Assembly: GCA_945910005.1 (NCBI GenBank)
Contig: OX246738.1
Span: 26,699,303-26,763,302 of the forward strand
Reading direction: 5' to 3'
Source of the DNA: Isoperla grammatica
Lineage: Eukaryota; Arthropoda; Insecta; Plecoptera; Perlodidae
Length of the DNA: 64,000 nucleotides
In this document: one piece after another, positions 11,248-23,059 of the stretch
How the letters are laid out: each line of letters opens with the position of its first letter
Position numbering within the stretch: position 1 is the first letter of the stretch
Translations under genes and position numbers: made by a program
Notes under the pieces: model-generated
Database searches by the model: none
What the model was told of the DNA's origin: nothing
The model's input: the letters and a program-made list of their open reading frames with translations, nothing else

Positions 11248-14200
11248 GATTGGCCATGGCAATACAGTTTTCCTCCGTTTTTCACGTAAGTTTTCTTAGT
11301 TTCTCTGTGGAGACGCAGTTTTATTCATAAATATTCACTCTAAGCTGAGGCTCATTTAGGTATCATGAAATGTCTTAAGAGTCAAGACCACTGGCACGTT
11401 TTTAAAAATGAATTGGCTAGGCCTAGGCCTAGACTGTTGACTAAAGACACACAACCACTTCAAGCTAGGCCTAGGCCTACAACGACCTACTCGTCTGGGC
11501 CTAGGCCTACAAGTACATTATCGATTTAACACAACATTAGCGCATTTAAAACGTTGACCGTTTGGAATTATTTGGGCGACAAAAAAAGTTTGGTTGGTAA
11601 GCCTACTTTGTGGTAGATTTTACTTTGAGGTTATGTGGTAGAAATGTCAAAATGGTTGTCAAATAATTAATTTCCACCATGTGTGGCAATGGGTTTTAAA
11701 GCGAAAAGAATCTTCAAGTCTCGGTAATTGTACAGTATCGCTGATCGCGTTTCGTACTCACTTTTTTTCGTGGGATGTCAGGCAGCTAGCCTAGGCCAAG
11801 ATCGACCAGATACAATAACCCCCTCTAACCGATTTGCGCTCGAAAGTGACTTTGCCCGAGGTTGGGGGGGGGTTATTGTATCTGGTCGATCTTGGCCTAG
11901 CTGCCTGACATCCCACTAAAAGTGAGTACGAAACGCGATCAGCGATACTGTACAACTTACCCAAGTCTCCAATACTAGATGATCGATCTGGAGTGTAGGC
12001 CTATTAGGCCTAGGTCTATGACACGAGTTGGCCTAGGCCTAGGCTTTTCCACTTCGATAGGCTACTTTGATGAAGTGATTAAGGAGATCTTGTGTACGAT
12101 GATATGATACAGAGTAGTTGTAGTAAAGCTCTCTTCTTCGGCTGGGCCTTATAGCCCGGTGACAGAGGCAACCCTCCCCCCAAGAGTAGTTCCAAAACAG
12201 CTAGCGACTCAAGGGGGTGTACAGCCTGGGCTTATCTGAGGTGATCGCAGCTCAGAGTGAAACCGATAATAGGGTTTCTAAGCAACGTCGAGTCGAAGGT
12301 ATGTGCACGTCCGTATCTGCCATAGGCCTACTGTAGTGTCCTAAAGTTAGGCCCAGCCGAAGTTAAGAACTCTTGTGAATCTGGGCCCTGGGTTATTCCT
12401 GGCCCTAATGTAACCAAGCGTGGACACTTGTAGTTCTACATATAATTTAAAAAGCCTTCTCCTGTCTAGGGTAGGCCTACATAGAATTTACAAGTTATGA
12501 ATTCTTGAAATTATCTCATAGGCTAGGGCTACCCTTCTAAAACTATAAAACACTTGGTGAATGCTTGACTTCTTCTGTTGTTTTGCAGAATTCAACCTCA
12601 TGCAGAAACCCGAGCCAAGCAGATATTAGCATGGCGGAGTTTGGTTTTAGAATATTATCGAATCAACAAATTGGGTGTTTTGGATGTACGAGAAGCTCAA
12701 CGCAGTCCATTATTCAACAATACTGCTATTGACCGTATCCTTTTTAATACATTCTTGTAATTCAGTGGGGTAGCCAATTGTGGTACAACTTGCTTAGATC
12801 ATGTTTCAGTTGAGCTTTGCACTGCGACTTATCCCGCTCGCCAGGGGTCGAAATTAACTTTTTTGGCCACTAGCCCTCCGGGCTAGTTGCATCAATAGTT
12901 CTCTAGCCCGAGACCATTTTTACAAGCCCGTAATGAAATAGGTTATATTGATGTAAAACGATCATTATTCATACATGAAAGTTTTGGGTCTAAACTCACA
13001 ATATTCGCCAGGTTTGACGTGTTTTTATGGGGTACTAGGGAGTGAGTGGGAACTATTGTTTACCATAATAAACCTGTTGGCCTAAATGAAAATGTTTTTA
13101 TTTTTTGTATGTTCTACTGTTAATGGAAAATTATATGATTATATGATATTAAAAAAGATGCATTGTGACTTAGCGTGAGATATATCCTGCGTTAGTCTGT
13201 ATCTATCTGTAAACACATTTATTAAAATTACTATATTTTTTACTTGAATACACACCTCTGGCCCCCACACAAGTACTGGAAACTCGCAAGGTGATCGGCG
13301 CGAAATATTATGATTTTTTGAACGGCAATTGTAAGCTCTGGAAAAGATACTTGCCCGTCGGGCTAGTGAAATAAGATTTTTACTAGCCCGAGCAAAGTTT
13401 TACTAGCCTCGGGCGAGCGGGCGAGCGTTAATGGGGCTTTGCACTGCCACATTCTCCCACTCGCAGCACCAGCGTAGTGCCAGCCCTCAGACAAGGTCTA
13501 CTTGATCTCCGCATTACGTAAGCCATGACAAAATTGCTGATTTACCCATCCAGGAGGCTCTGGACTTGAGCTCGAACTATGGTGGCGCTACTTCTATTCC
13601 AATGTCTTTGGCAAAATGCTGCCATCTCAGCCTGCTGGATGGGTCAAGTAGACCTTGTCCGCGCTGATTTACCCATCCAGCAGGCCATGGATTTGGGCTT
13701 GGACGGTGGTGGCGCATTCTACGTCAAGCTTTGCGTGCAAAGCCCCATTTCGACCCCTGCCGCTCGCAGTGCCAGTCTTGTGCAGACCCAGAGTCAAGGT
13801 CTACTTGATAGCCACATAATGGAGCCATGGACGAAATGCTGATTTACCAATGAAGCGCTATCTATGTCAAGCAAAATGCCTCCATCACAGCCTGTTGGAT
13901 GGGTCTGAAGTAGGCCTAGACCTTATCCACGCTGATTGGTCCATTCAGCAGGCTACGGACTTAGATCTGAACTATGGTGGTGCTGTCTACGTCAAGCTTG
14001 GCATGCAAAGCCCAATTAGAATAAGTATCAGGAAAATAGAAATCTAGGCAAATACTAAATTGCTTGTTCTATTGCTCTGGGGATCATTTTTTAAAAATTG
14101 TTTTTTAGATAAACGTGAAAAAATACAAAATAGGTTTCCTCTTTGTATAGTACTAGGAAAACGCTCTGTTTGACGCGTTGATAAGCGAGCGCGTCCATAT

Positions 14201-17200
14201 CTACGAACGTTCTGGCGAAAAGATCTCAAAGCTAATAAAAACAACAATTAACAACAATTCAAGAATGTGCATTTCAAATTTTTTTCTAATTTCCATAGCT
14301 ATTCTACTTCCCGATATTGTTGTTATGCAGTGCAAGTGCAATTTGCGTTGCTAAAAATTTTCGTTGTCATTCTGTCTAGTGTTTTCGCGGCGGTCCGCCA
14401 CCGTTACTAACAGTTATTGAGTGTAACTTTGTAACTTTTCGAACGATTTTGCCTCAAAACTATACACCTTCAATCCACATCGAGGCTTGTGGATGGTCCA
14501 AATTTCAAGTTGATCGGACTTTCCGTTCGACCGCTATCGACAGACATAAAAACAAAACAAAAAACAAACAGCATGAAGTGCCATAAGAGTAGTACACAAA
14601 AAAAAAACAGAACGAAGTGCCATAAGAGTCTCGTGGAGACGCTCGCTTCGCTCGCTTAATTAGGCTACGTCTTTTGATTTTGAGTCTGTACAACAAACCG
14701 AGTGATCTCAATTTTGTCACGTATTGGTTTGAGTTTAGGGGCAGTTTTGTTTATAAAAACTAGGAAAACGCTCTGTTTGACGCGTTGATAAGCGAGCGCG
14801 TCAATATCTACGAACTTTCTGGCGAAAAGATTTCAATGTTAATACAAACAACAATTAACAACAATTCAAGAATGCGCATTGCAAAAATGTTTCTAATTTC
14901 CATAGCTATTATACTTCCCGACATTGTTGGATGCAGTGCAATATGCGTTGCTAAGAATTTTCGCTGTCATGTTTTCGCCGCGGTCCGCCACCGTTACTAA
15001 CAGTTATTGACAGCAATAGAAATGTAATTTCTGCCTCTAATATGTATCAAATCGCGTTTACATTAGTATATTCGTGACCGGACAAAAATTTACTATAAGA
15101 TAGCCACCTCACATTTTGCTGTTACTGTGTTTCAGAAATATATTTTCGAGTAACTTTTGTGTAACTTTGCCAATACTTATCAGATCGCCATTACATTAAC
15201 ATATTTGTGACCGTAAAAATCAATAGAAAAATCTTGCTATCTCACATTTTGCCGCCATTTTGTCTCAGAAAAATATTTCGCAGTAACTATGGTGTAACTT
15301 TGTAACTTTTCGAACGATTTTGCCTCAAAACTATACACCTTCAATCCACATCGAGGCTTGTGGATGGTCCAAATTTCAAGTTGATCGGACTTTCCGTTCG
15401 ACCGCTATCGACGGACATAAAAAAAAAAACAAAAAAACAAAACAAAACGAAGTGCCATAAGAGTCAAGTGGAAACGCTCGCTTAAAAACTTAATTTCAGT
15501 TGCTGCAATTCGGCTGGCTCTTCCCCCCATACTCCACGTAATTTACAATGTCTTCTTTACGTATTATTTTTGTGACTGATTGATCAAAGACCTCTGCTAT
15601 GGTGGTTCTTTTCATAATTTCTGTTGTAGGCTAATTTTCACACTTTGTATTATCAAATTTCCTACCTGTCTTACTAAAATTCTTTTTTTGATTCTAGCTT
15701 ATCTCCTCTTAGTAAAATCTTCATATCCCCATACATCTATTTTTCTTCTTTATACAGTTGTTGCTTTCTGCTATTGGTTTCTGAAATGTACAAAAAGATA
15801 ATAGTAGCAGACTAACTGGTAACGTTTGTGGAAACCGGTTTCTAAATTGTTTCGTGATATGCTCTAGTATCCCACCCCTCCAGTTAGCATGTTGCTGTAA
15901 ATAGTCTACTAAGTAGTTCTAGTGGAAACAGGTTTATAAAATTTGGGAGAGGCCCAACAAATAATTTACGATTGAGTTTTAATATATTCCTTAATAATAG
16001 AATACAGGTAAATTGCCTATGGAAGGTATTTCTACGATTTTAGAAGATTTACAACGTACACATAATGCGGAACCTCTAGACAAATCCAAACATCGGTGGC
16101 ATATTTACTATCACACTCTGGAAGAATGGGCTAATATGATTTATACGTGGATTCAGAATAACGGAATGACGAACACAGTGTGTACGTTGTATGAACTGAT
16201 CGAGGGAGAAAACACAACTGATGAAGGTAGGCCTATGTATATCAATCTTTCTGGTTGTACTGGTATCTTAAATTTAACTTTATTTATTTAGTGACTGTTC
16301 ATATCATGTTCCAATGTTCAGCGTTGCTTTTCATTTACATATTTATTGCTTATCCTATTCATCTTTCCAGTTTCCTTTCCTTTTTGAGGTTATTATTCTA
16401 CTGCCGTCTCCCGTCTTGTTGTGTACATTGTTAGTTTTTAAAAAGGCTGTGGATATTCGTACGGTCAGCCGTAATAATAGTGCAAAATTATTCGTACGGT
16501 CAATGATTTGATTGGATGGAGGCGCGCCGTAACAATAGTGTAAAATTAATCGTACGGTCACTGAAAACTGTACGGCCAGGCGTAATAATATAGTAGGGCC
16601 TACCAGATTATTCGTACGGTCATGATTAAAATAGTGTATACAGAGAGATATTCATAAAGTCACTGATGTAAACGATGTACGTGATCATTGCTAAGCTGTC
16701 ACCATCAAAATAATTAGAGGCCATCTTTTCTTCAAGGACGTGAGCCCGAGCCATTGGGTTTGCAAACCCAATGCCCAAGCTGATCGGCTGCTATTGTGGT
16801 TCAAGGTAAACACTCTCCCTAACCTGTAATGTAAAAGCCCCTTATAGCGAGCTTAGGCGCTTTAGGGGCTGGTATCCGTGCAAAAACATGTATTTGTTAA
16901 ATATCAATATCAATAAAAACCTTCAACCTTTTGAACGTCTTGAACTAAAAGCCACAAATTTATCCAAGGATTCATACTGACAGTCGAACTGGTTTTAGGG
17001 TGTTTTCATATACTTACGTACGCCATATTGCCATATTTAACGTGATTTATATGTCAAGACGATGTATTTTATAAACGCCGATCAGCTGTTCGCAAGAAAT
17101 ACCGCAAAGGGAATTGAGTTTAGACCTATAGCATTGGGTTTGAATTTCAAACCCAATGCCTATAGATGGCTCAAATATGGAAATTGTCATCATTTGGTCA

Positions 17201-19065
17201 AGGAGTGTATTTTTAATTTGAATACTTAACCCAACCATTCAAACTAAAAATACACCCCTGGATTTGGCTAATTGCTCAAAAAATTCACTCGGATTGCTAA
17301 AACGATCGCCTTCTTGCAACACCATGATCCTACCTCTCTGGAAAGTAGTCGTCGACAGTGTTGCCAATACTCCCAGCCCCACGGCCGCTAGTAGCACCAT
17401 AAAATACCGCCAGATTCAAAGACTGTACCGCTAGCTTTATGAAACTAGCGTAAAGAAATTGCAGAATACAAAATCTGTTGCAAAATACTAGGAATTAAAG
17501 ACAAACAAATAAAGAAAATAAGTTGGTAATGCTGAATGCAGAATCAAGTTTAATTTCGTACTGCCGCGTACCCAAGTCGGCAACGAGGCTCTCTGGGAAT
17601 CATTAACGTTTTTTTTACATACTTCACTTAAAAGTTAAATGGTCTGTAGGCCTACTAATAATGGAACAATGCGCGGCAATAAACAAAGCTAACGTAGCCT
17701 CAGCTTCTCTGGATAGCTTTTCTTCATTTACTGATGTAAAATTTATTTTAGATTGAGTATTGTCTTCATGAGGTTTTTGCGCGGTGATATGCTTACTTGT
17801 TTCAGCGTGTTTAATCAAATCATTTTTTTGGCAAGTAATTCCAAGCGACAGTACTTACAGTAGGCTTTGCTGTCCTCGCCGGGCACTGAACGTATCCACT
17901 TTTTTAAGACCTTGTCTGACTCCCACTCTTTCCTATATTTTTGGACGTACTGAGGACGACCCATTATATAAAGTAGATAAGCTATAACACATTCGCTTAA
18001 TGTTACTTTACAATATACACAACCGTTACGAGTTATAAACAACACGTTGAAAGTTCGAATGTCAAACTAGCTGTCACTGACTTGTCTGTTCACAAAACAA
18101 CACAGGAACTGAAGCAGGTTCGGGCAGGTTAGGTTACAGATTCGAACAATCGAAGTTTATATGTCTCGACGCTCGATATTCGATTGTAAACATTGCGCAG
18201 AATTTGAACTGGGTGTTGGTGTTTAAATGGGCCTACCAATACATACAAAAATTAAGAAAAAAAAATTAAAAATAAATAATTTCCATGTCTCAAGATATTT
18301 ACACGTAAGGGCCTACTTGTTTTTGGTAAGTTTATCTTTTTTTCGTACACCACTAAATTTTTATTTCACCGCTGTTTTGAGATTCAAATACCGCTAAGTG
18401 TCACCGCTAGTCTCAATTTCATATTTTCGCCGCTTTTCGACTTTTGAAAACGCTAGATCTAGCGGCAAGACCGCTAAATTGGCAACACTGGTCGTCGAAT
18501 GGCGCGACGCGGCGTGGCTGCACAGCTGTTGTCGCAGTGATACCGACGCTCGCCGTTTAGCGCTTAGTTTGCAAAATTAAAGATGGCGGCCCTGACCGTA
18601 CGACTAGTGCAACATTATTTGTACGGCTGACCGTACGATTATCCACTCAGTTTTAAAAAATTACCGTTTTACCACCATGGCCGTAAATTTACTGACTCAC
18701 ATCATTACCAAGTACCGGTATAGACATAACCAAATAGCTTGTCTAAGTAATGTTAAGATTTCAAGATAACACTGCCCAATGCTGGCATCTGTTGGCCAGT
18801 GTAGTGCACATTAGTACCAATCGCCACTGGAAAGCGGCTTCTACAAATGCAAACAACACACAACATAATAGTCCTAAGTCCTGGGTCTGGAAATGTCTTG
18901 AGTAAACCAACAAACCATACTTGAGTTTGAACGTGTTCTTCTTTGTTTTCAGAATTCCATGGCCTCGAAAGTGATATTTTGATTAAAGCTCTTCGAATAC
19001 TTGAGGCAAGTAAGCGAGCAGAAATAATAATGTTTGATGATAATCAAGGCGTGAAATTTTTTTAA
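11236..19065 (+). CDS. VPS25: VPS25, ESCRT-II subunit
   Basis: Four coding exons join in frame: 11236-11285, 12589-12734, 16008-16226 and 18953-19065, all with GT-AG introns, giving 175 residues against 176 in human VPS25. VPS25 is the Y-shaped ESCRT-II arm made of two winged-helix domains; it links VPS22/VPS36 to ESCRT-III (CHMP6) for sorting ubiquitinated cargo into multivesicular bodies. Seen here: the N-terminal signature WPWQYSFPPFFT (residues 6-17), whose PPFF segment contacts the partner subunits; SPLFNN at the end of exon 2; RKLPMEGI across the exon 2/3 junction; LDKSKHRWHIYY and EEWANMIY in exon 3; and the C-terminal EFHGLE...GVKFF ending exactly at the stop, as in the family. The start is the first ATG and matches family length. 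The introns are swollen by transposons, including a nested pair in intron 3. Identity is very secure. Confidence 0.96.
11728..11955. mobile_element. Hairpin MITE in VPS25 intron 1
   Basis: TTGTACAGTATCGCTGATCG at the left pairs with CGATCAGCGATACTGTACAA at the right. The inner arms include TGGGATGTCAGGCAGCTAGC and GATCGACCAGATACAATAAC with their complements near 11870-11915. Arms are about 90 bp and nearly perfect, so the copy is young. No target duplication is obvious. Confidence 0.85.
12127..12372. mobile_element. Small TIR element in VPS25 intron 1
   Basis: CTTCGGCTGGGCCTTA (about 12134-12149) is inverted as TTAGGCCCAGCCGAAG (about 12347-12362), with weaker pairing outside. About 240 bp and noncoding. 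Confidence 0.6.
12842..13759. mobile_element. hAT-type element, TSD CCGCTCGC, in VPS25 intron 2
   Basis: Starts CAGGGGTCGAAATTAAC and ends ATTTCGACCCCTG. The identical 8-mer CCGCTCGC flanks both sides (12834-12841 and 13760-13767). The interior has repeated GGGCTAGT/ACTAGCCC motifs (about 12870-13400) and a second half with repeated ACCCATCCAGCAGG and its inverse. No transposase frame survives. The 918-bp element sits about 100 bp downstream of VPS25 exon 2. Confidence 0.93.
14145..15495. repeat. Directly duplicated repeat, two long copies
   Basis: Copy 1 (about 14155-14655) and copy 2 (about 14760-15490) share AAAACGCTCTGTTTGACGCG, GTCCGCCACCGTTACTAACA, and the run from CGAACGATTTTGCCTCAAAA through GTTGATCGGACTTTCCGTTC to the ACGAAGTGCCATAAGAGTC end. 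Copy 2 contains an extra block (about 15010-15300) with its own shorter internal repeat of GTAACTTTG and CTCACATTTTGC phrases. The family is not recognised; it has no coding capacity and ends in A-rich runs. Confidence 0.8.
16445..18650. mobile_element. TIR element with CGTACGGTCA subterminal repeats, host of a nested hAT
   Basis: The left end GGCTGTGGATATTCGTACGG and the right end (read inward) CTGAGTGGATAATCGTACGG are inverted relatives, followed by TCAGCCG on both sides. TTCGTACGGTCA variants recur at 16457, 16490, 16548, 16611 and again near 18595-18640. Flanks are TTTTAAAAA at 16436-16444 and 18651-18659; since this is simple sequence it could mean a 9-bp duplication or a TTAA target. 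A complete hAT copy (17356-18490) lies inside. Two palindromes of GCATTGGGTTTG and CAAACCCAATGC (about 16752 and 17131) also lie inside. Confidence 0.8.
17356..18490 (-). mobile_element. hAT element with BED-finger transposase remnant, TSD GTCGTCGA
   Basis: Termini CAGTGTTGCCAAT and ATTGGCAACACTG are exact inverted repeats of 13 bp, and the 8-mer GTCGTCGA flanks both ends (17348-17355 and 18491-18498). On the minus strand two open stretches (18045-17815 and 17818-17624) read as the N-terminus of a hAT transposase: RKEWESDKVLKKWIRSVPG, then the BED finger pair CKYC, and in a shifted frame HAETSKH, which supplies the HX5H half. The frame changes at a run of seven A on the coding strand, so the finger is broken by a one-base length change. 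No catalytic (DDE) region is present; the 1135-bp element is an internally deleted derivative. Confidence 0.9.
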
Positions 19066-19137
19066 CTTTATTGTAAGCTAATGGTGCTGAATGCTTCAGT
19101 GATAACTGATTATTAATTAATAACTATCTATTCTATA

Positions 19138-19143
19138 AATAAA
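19138..19143 (+). terminator. Candidate VPS25 polyadenylation signal AATAAA
   Basis: The hexamer lies 73 bp after the VPS25 stop codon in AT-rich sequence, a normal distance for a short 3-prime UTR. Confidence 0.5.
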
Positions 19144-19960
19144 GTACATATTATATTACATCACAAATCTTGATCAACTATTTGAACTGCATCGCTAAAC
19201 AGAAACGCCAACATTGAGAGGAAATAGGACCTCCCTTTTAGGCTTCTTCAATCCTATAGTATATAGGCCTACCTTTCTTCCAACCAACCCTTAGGACCTT
19301 CTCATTTACACTATTTTCTGCCTCGCTAACCTAGAGTGTGTTCTCTTATTTGTGCTTCGTTGTCACGTGATTGATTACCTCTGATCCTTAAGAATAAGGG
19401 AACGATTTCCAACACCGATGATCATATAAATGGCAGTGGCATTAAGCCATATGCTTAGTAATACAAATAACTTAAGAATAATGGTTAGTTAATATTTTAT
19501 CAGAGGAATATTATGCACTTTAAATGTAGTCTGGTGCATAGTGATGAACATTGAACAATGCTTATGCATTTCATAAATCATAATGCATGTACTTTTTAAG
19601 CCACGACCACAGCTGCCTACCAAAATCTCTGATTGGTTTGCTTTCGTCCTCCTCATGACCAGTCAAATTGGGAAACGCGCTTTGGTTTCGACCAGCATCG
19701 TCCAGAATGGGCTGGTCAGAACCAGTTTAATATGGGATCATATCCCTAATGAAGTTCCCCAGACAGACTGTGCTCAGCAGCCAGGGAGTCGAACCGAACC
19801 GAAACCGGAAATAAAAACATTATTTTGTATGAACTGGAACTGTAACCCCAACCGAAATATTTTTTTTTAGTGAAACACACCGAAAAGTAGTTTTGGTTAA
19901 TTTCGGTTCAATAACGGTCCACAACACGAATATGTATAGTTCTTGTAAAACTTCAATATA

Positions 19961-20267
19961 AATAATATTACATGAAAAAAATATTTTTTTTAAAAAACAA
20001 CGCTTATATTTAAATGCACTAAAAAGTAAATAAATTTTCGCCCAACAAATTTTTGCCTCACTCGGAAAATAAAAGCGTTGGGCGCTTTTGGTATTGACAT
20101 AGATTGCAGTATTCTGCTGTTTATGCAGGGAAAGCGCCCAACGCTTTTATTTTCCGAGTGAGGCAAAAATTTGTTGGGTGAAAATTTATTTTTTACTTTT
20201 TAGTGCATTTAAATATAAGCGTTGTTTTAAAAAAAAAAAAATTTCATGTAGACCTAATATTATTTTA
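19961..20267. mobile_element. Large foldback MITE nested in the hAT element
   Basis: AACGCTTATATTTAAATGCA (about 19999) is mirrored by TGCATTTAAATATAAGCGTT (about 20203), and GCCCAACAAATTTTTGCCTC is mirrored by GAGGCAAAAATTTGTTGGGT. Arms exceed 100 bp and are nearly identical, with a central spacer near 20098-20130. Pairing extends outward through AATATTA/TAATATT. The high arm identity implies a recent insertion. Confidence 0.88.
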
Positions 20268-20584
20268 TACTTTTTAGTCTTAAAGAATCTTGCAATCGAA
20301 TATATGCTCACTGGACGTGTCCGAATTTAGAAGACTGCATACTTGTGTACTTGTACTTGTTAACTTCACTCGCAAACTAGCGTGCTTGCATTGCAAGCTT
20401 GAATTTCGGACAGTTCCGTTCATTCACGATCCAGCGATCGGCCAACAATGACATCCTTGCTGCATAGAAACATATCCGATGCTTTCGTCACGGATATTTG
20501 AGTCCCGAACAACCAGCGGTAATTCCGATGCCTGCATGTGGTTGGCCCATCCTCACTAGCTGTGACTAATTTCCCATTTGAAGC

Positions 20585-20885
20585 TGATTGTTTAGTTAAT
20601 TAGTTATGGTGGATTAATTAATTAATTAGTGAATCTTATAATTGATTCATATATTGTCATTTAGAAAATACGTCTGTGTGAAAACTTTCAACTCGATTTA
20701 ACGTTGGGAAGTGGGTGAACCATCGATTTCCACATAAAACATTAATTAATTCATTATGATGAATTAATTGACTATTTAGTAAATATGCCAATTGATGCGT
20801 GTATTGTCATTAAGAATACGTTTGTGTGAAAAATTTCAGCTCGATTGGACATTTAGAAGTAAGTGAAATATCGATTATAAGATTC
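20585..20885. repeat. Two-unit direct repeat with ATTAATTAATT blocks
   Basis: Each unit has a GAATTAATTA or GGATTAATTA block, a TATTGTCATT phrase, an ATACGT(C/T)TGTGTGAAAA phrase, then CTCGATT and a GAAGT block. The period is about 165 bp. The right end is followed by CCAGACAGACAGACAAACAC. Confidence 0.65.
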
Positions 20886-21169
20886 CGTCCAGACAGACAG
20901 ACAAACACATGAAGCTAACATAAGCGTTGTAAAATGAGTAATGATGTGCTGACTACGTCAACGGCTGCTAACGTCAGGTGCTGACTTTCAATAATTCATT
21001 GTTATTTATTATGTATAGTATATTCAGTGGCAAGTGATGTCCATAAAGTTGGACTTTATGATTTGGAATAGCCTTGTGCCTTAAGCCTACTAACTAACTA
21101 ATTGAAACGTTAAAGTAGTCGTACAACAACTTCAGTAATGCTTTCGTCATCAATCAATGATGTGTTTAT

Positions 21170-21330
21170 GATCTCGGCCAACCCGAGCAGGTATTTGAAT
21201 TAGCCACGGCCGCAGGTTGGCTGCCGCTTACCCACCCGTGATGGGTGGGTAAATATTCAGTTGCCTCGTGCACCTTCTTGGATGTAACCAAAAGCGCTAT
21301 ATTAAATAAAATAAATAAATAAAATATTAG
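21170..21330 (+). repeat. Retroelement-like 3-prime tail
   Basis: The segment ends CCAAAAGCGCTATATTAAAT followed by AAATAAATAAATA. An AAAGCGCTATATAAAT tail is frequent at the 3-prime ends of non-LTR elements and their SINEs in many animals. Only the tail is recognisable. Confidence 0.45.
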
Positions 21331-21630
21331 TTATAATATTAGCATTAATTTGTAGTCATTCTATCATTACATAGTATTTTAGATGGGCAAACCCTAAAGA
21401 ATGTATGTACTGACTGGAAGCAACAAAATGATTTTATTTCACTTAGTAATTATGCAAATTCCATAGAAGTTTATGTTACAATTAAATATTATATTAGAAG
21501 AAACTAGTTATAGATTTAAACCATTTTAAACTGGTTCGCAAGCTGTTAACCGGTTTGAACTGGAGGTGAAATATACAAATAATTATGAGCCAGAACCGAA
21601 ACCAATTTCGGTTCCACTCTTGTCAGCAGC

Positions 21631-22374
21631 CACTCATTACTCTTGGACCTCATCTTTGAATATGATTATTCCAGTGATTGATCTGGTTAGTCCTACCACC
21701 CACAGTAATTGTTAAAAAGCATATGCTCTCTCTCTCTATTTTTCACCTAAAAGTTCCCTCACACATGAATTCAGTGTGTATTTAAAAACATCTTATTTCT
21801 GGCTTTCTTCATACATGGCTCCTCTTCTGCTTCAAGCTATTCAGTTCAGTTCTTCCATTCCCCAACATTGTATTTCCAAAATTCTCCTTCCCCTTAACCT
21901 TCCTCTCCATGCTATTTTAAAGGGTCACCGTTTTTCCTCGTCCTAATACTAGTTGGCCCACCTATCAGTTTATTTTCCATGAACCTCCATACAAAATATC
22001 AATAAACTACACTACTTGTGCTTTGCTTTGCATTTGAGAGCCACTCTTTTCAGTCCTCTTGACACTTTTACCAGAATCAAGTTTTTATCTACCCTCACAA
22101 ATATATCGTGAACAGTTTCAGCTCCCATTTCTCTTTCTAGAGTAGCAACAACTACATTCCTTGTGGTTGTTAATGCCAGTCAGCAGTTTACTATCTAGGT
22201 ATCCACCAGCCTTACCAAGTAATGTTATCCTAGAGGTTACCTCTCATCTTTGATTTTGTCCCTTAATCCAAGCCACCTGCCCATCTTACACTGGGAGATT
22301 TAGGTTGCACGCTTTTAGGAGCCTTCTACTGTGTATCTTGTTTCGAGCATCTATGGGCTATGGCTAGAGGTGTT
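21631..22374. other. Intergenic spacer, nothing recognised
   Basis: Pyrimidine-rich unique-looking sequence between two hAT elements. No conserved peptide is visible on either strand. Confidence 0.4.
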
Positions 22375-23050
22375 TGTAAATGGTGTTATGTTTTCTTAAA
22401 TTTCGTTTATAGATTTAATAATTTCGATGTTATGGCGGTGCTATGCTTTTTGGAAGATTTTCTACTGTAAATTTCACCAGAAACATGTTTAAATTTAAAA
22501 TAAATTTTAATGTAATTTTATTTATTTGAATTGTATGTACAAACGAGTACTAGTTAATACGAAGTGTATTAACATTACCATTACCTGTGTTTGTCAAGTG
22601 TGTCTTTACGGTCGAATTAAAGGGGGCAGTCACAACACATCAGAATCTTCTTGTCCGTCATGTAAAATCCCTCAGAATTGTACTCGTTTGCTCTGCTTGA
22701 CGCCGAATTTCAGCCAAAATAAATCGTTGATCTTTTTAACGAAATCATCATTATATAATGAAAAAATATTAGGTCCCCACGATTGTGTTGTAATGACCTT
22801 TGACTGTAATAATAAATTTAAATTTTTTAAAAATGTTCATAATAAATTAAAAACAATCGAGATTTCGTGTTATTTCGCTCTTTAATACAAATTTCGATGT
22901 TATGACTGGAAATTGACGGATTTCGCGAATTTTCGCGGTGAAATTTTGATGTTTTTAAGTGCCTATCAACAGATATACACTTTTTTTATCTCCTCCTTCT
23001 TTATCAACACTTTTCGCGATTTTGCGGTCCGCGAAAAACAAACACCTCTA
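22375..23050. mobile_element. hAT-like element with TAGAGGTGTTTGT ends
   Basis: Begins TAGAGGTGTTTGT and ends ACAAACACCTCTA, exact inverted termini of 13 bp. The flanks are GCTATGGC (22367-22374) and GCTATGTA (23051-23058), six of eight matching, an eroded 8-bp target duplication. Inside the right end are the motifs TTCGCGATTTTGCGG and GAATTTTCGCGG. The 119-codon frame at 22526 does not resemble a transposase. Confidence 0.8.
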
Positions 23051-23059
23051 GCTATGTAT

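Larger units (their letters stand above)
19782..21622. mobile_element. hAT-type element, TSD TCAGCAGC, with nested insertions
   Basis: Starts CAGGGAGTCGAACCGAACCG and ends TTTCGGTTCCACTCTTG, so the termini match as CAGGGAGTCGAACCGAA against CAAGAGTGGAACCGAA. The 8-mer TCAGCAGC flanks it (19774-19781 and 21623-21630). Subterminal GAACCGAAACC motifs occur at both ends. The interior holds a 300-bp foldback (19961-20267), a two-unit direct repeat (20585-20885) and a retroelement-like tail (about 21170-21330). No transposase is visible. Confidence 0.9.

Noticed and set aside
22526..22885. 119-codon open frame as a gene
   Set aside because: It lies wholly inside a TIR element and shows no known domain.
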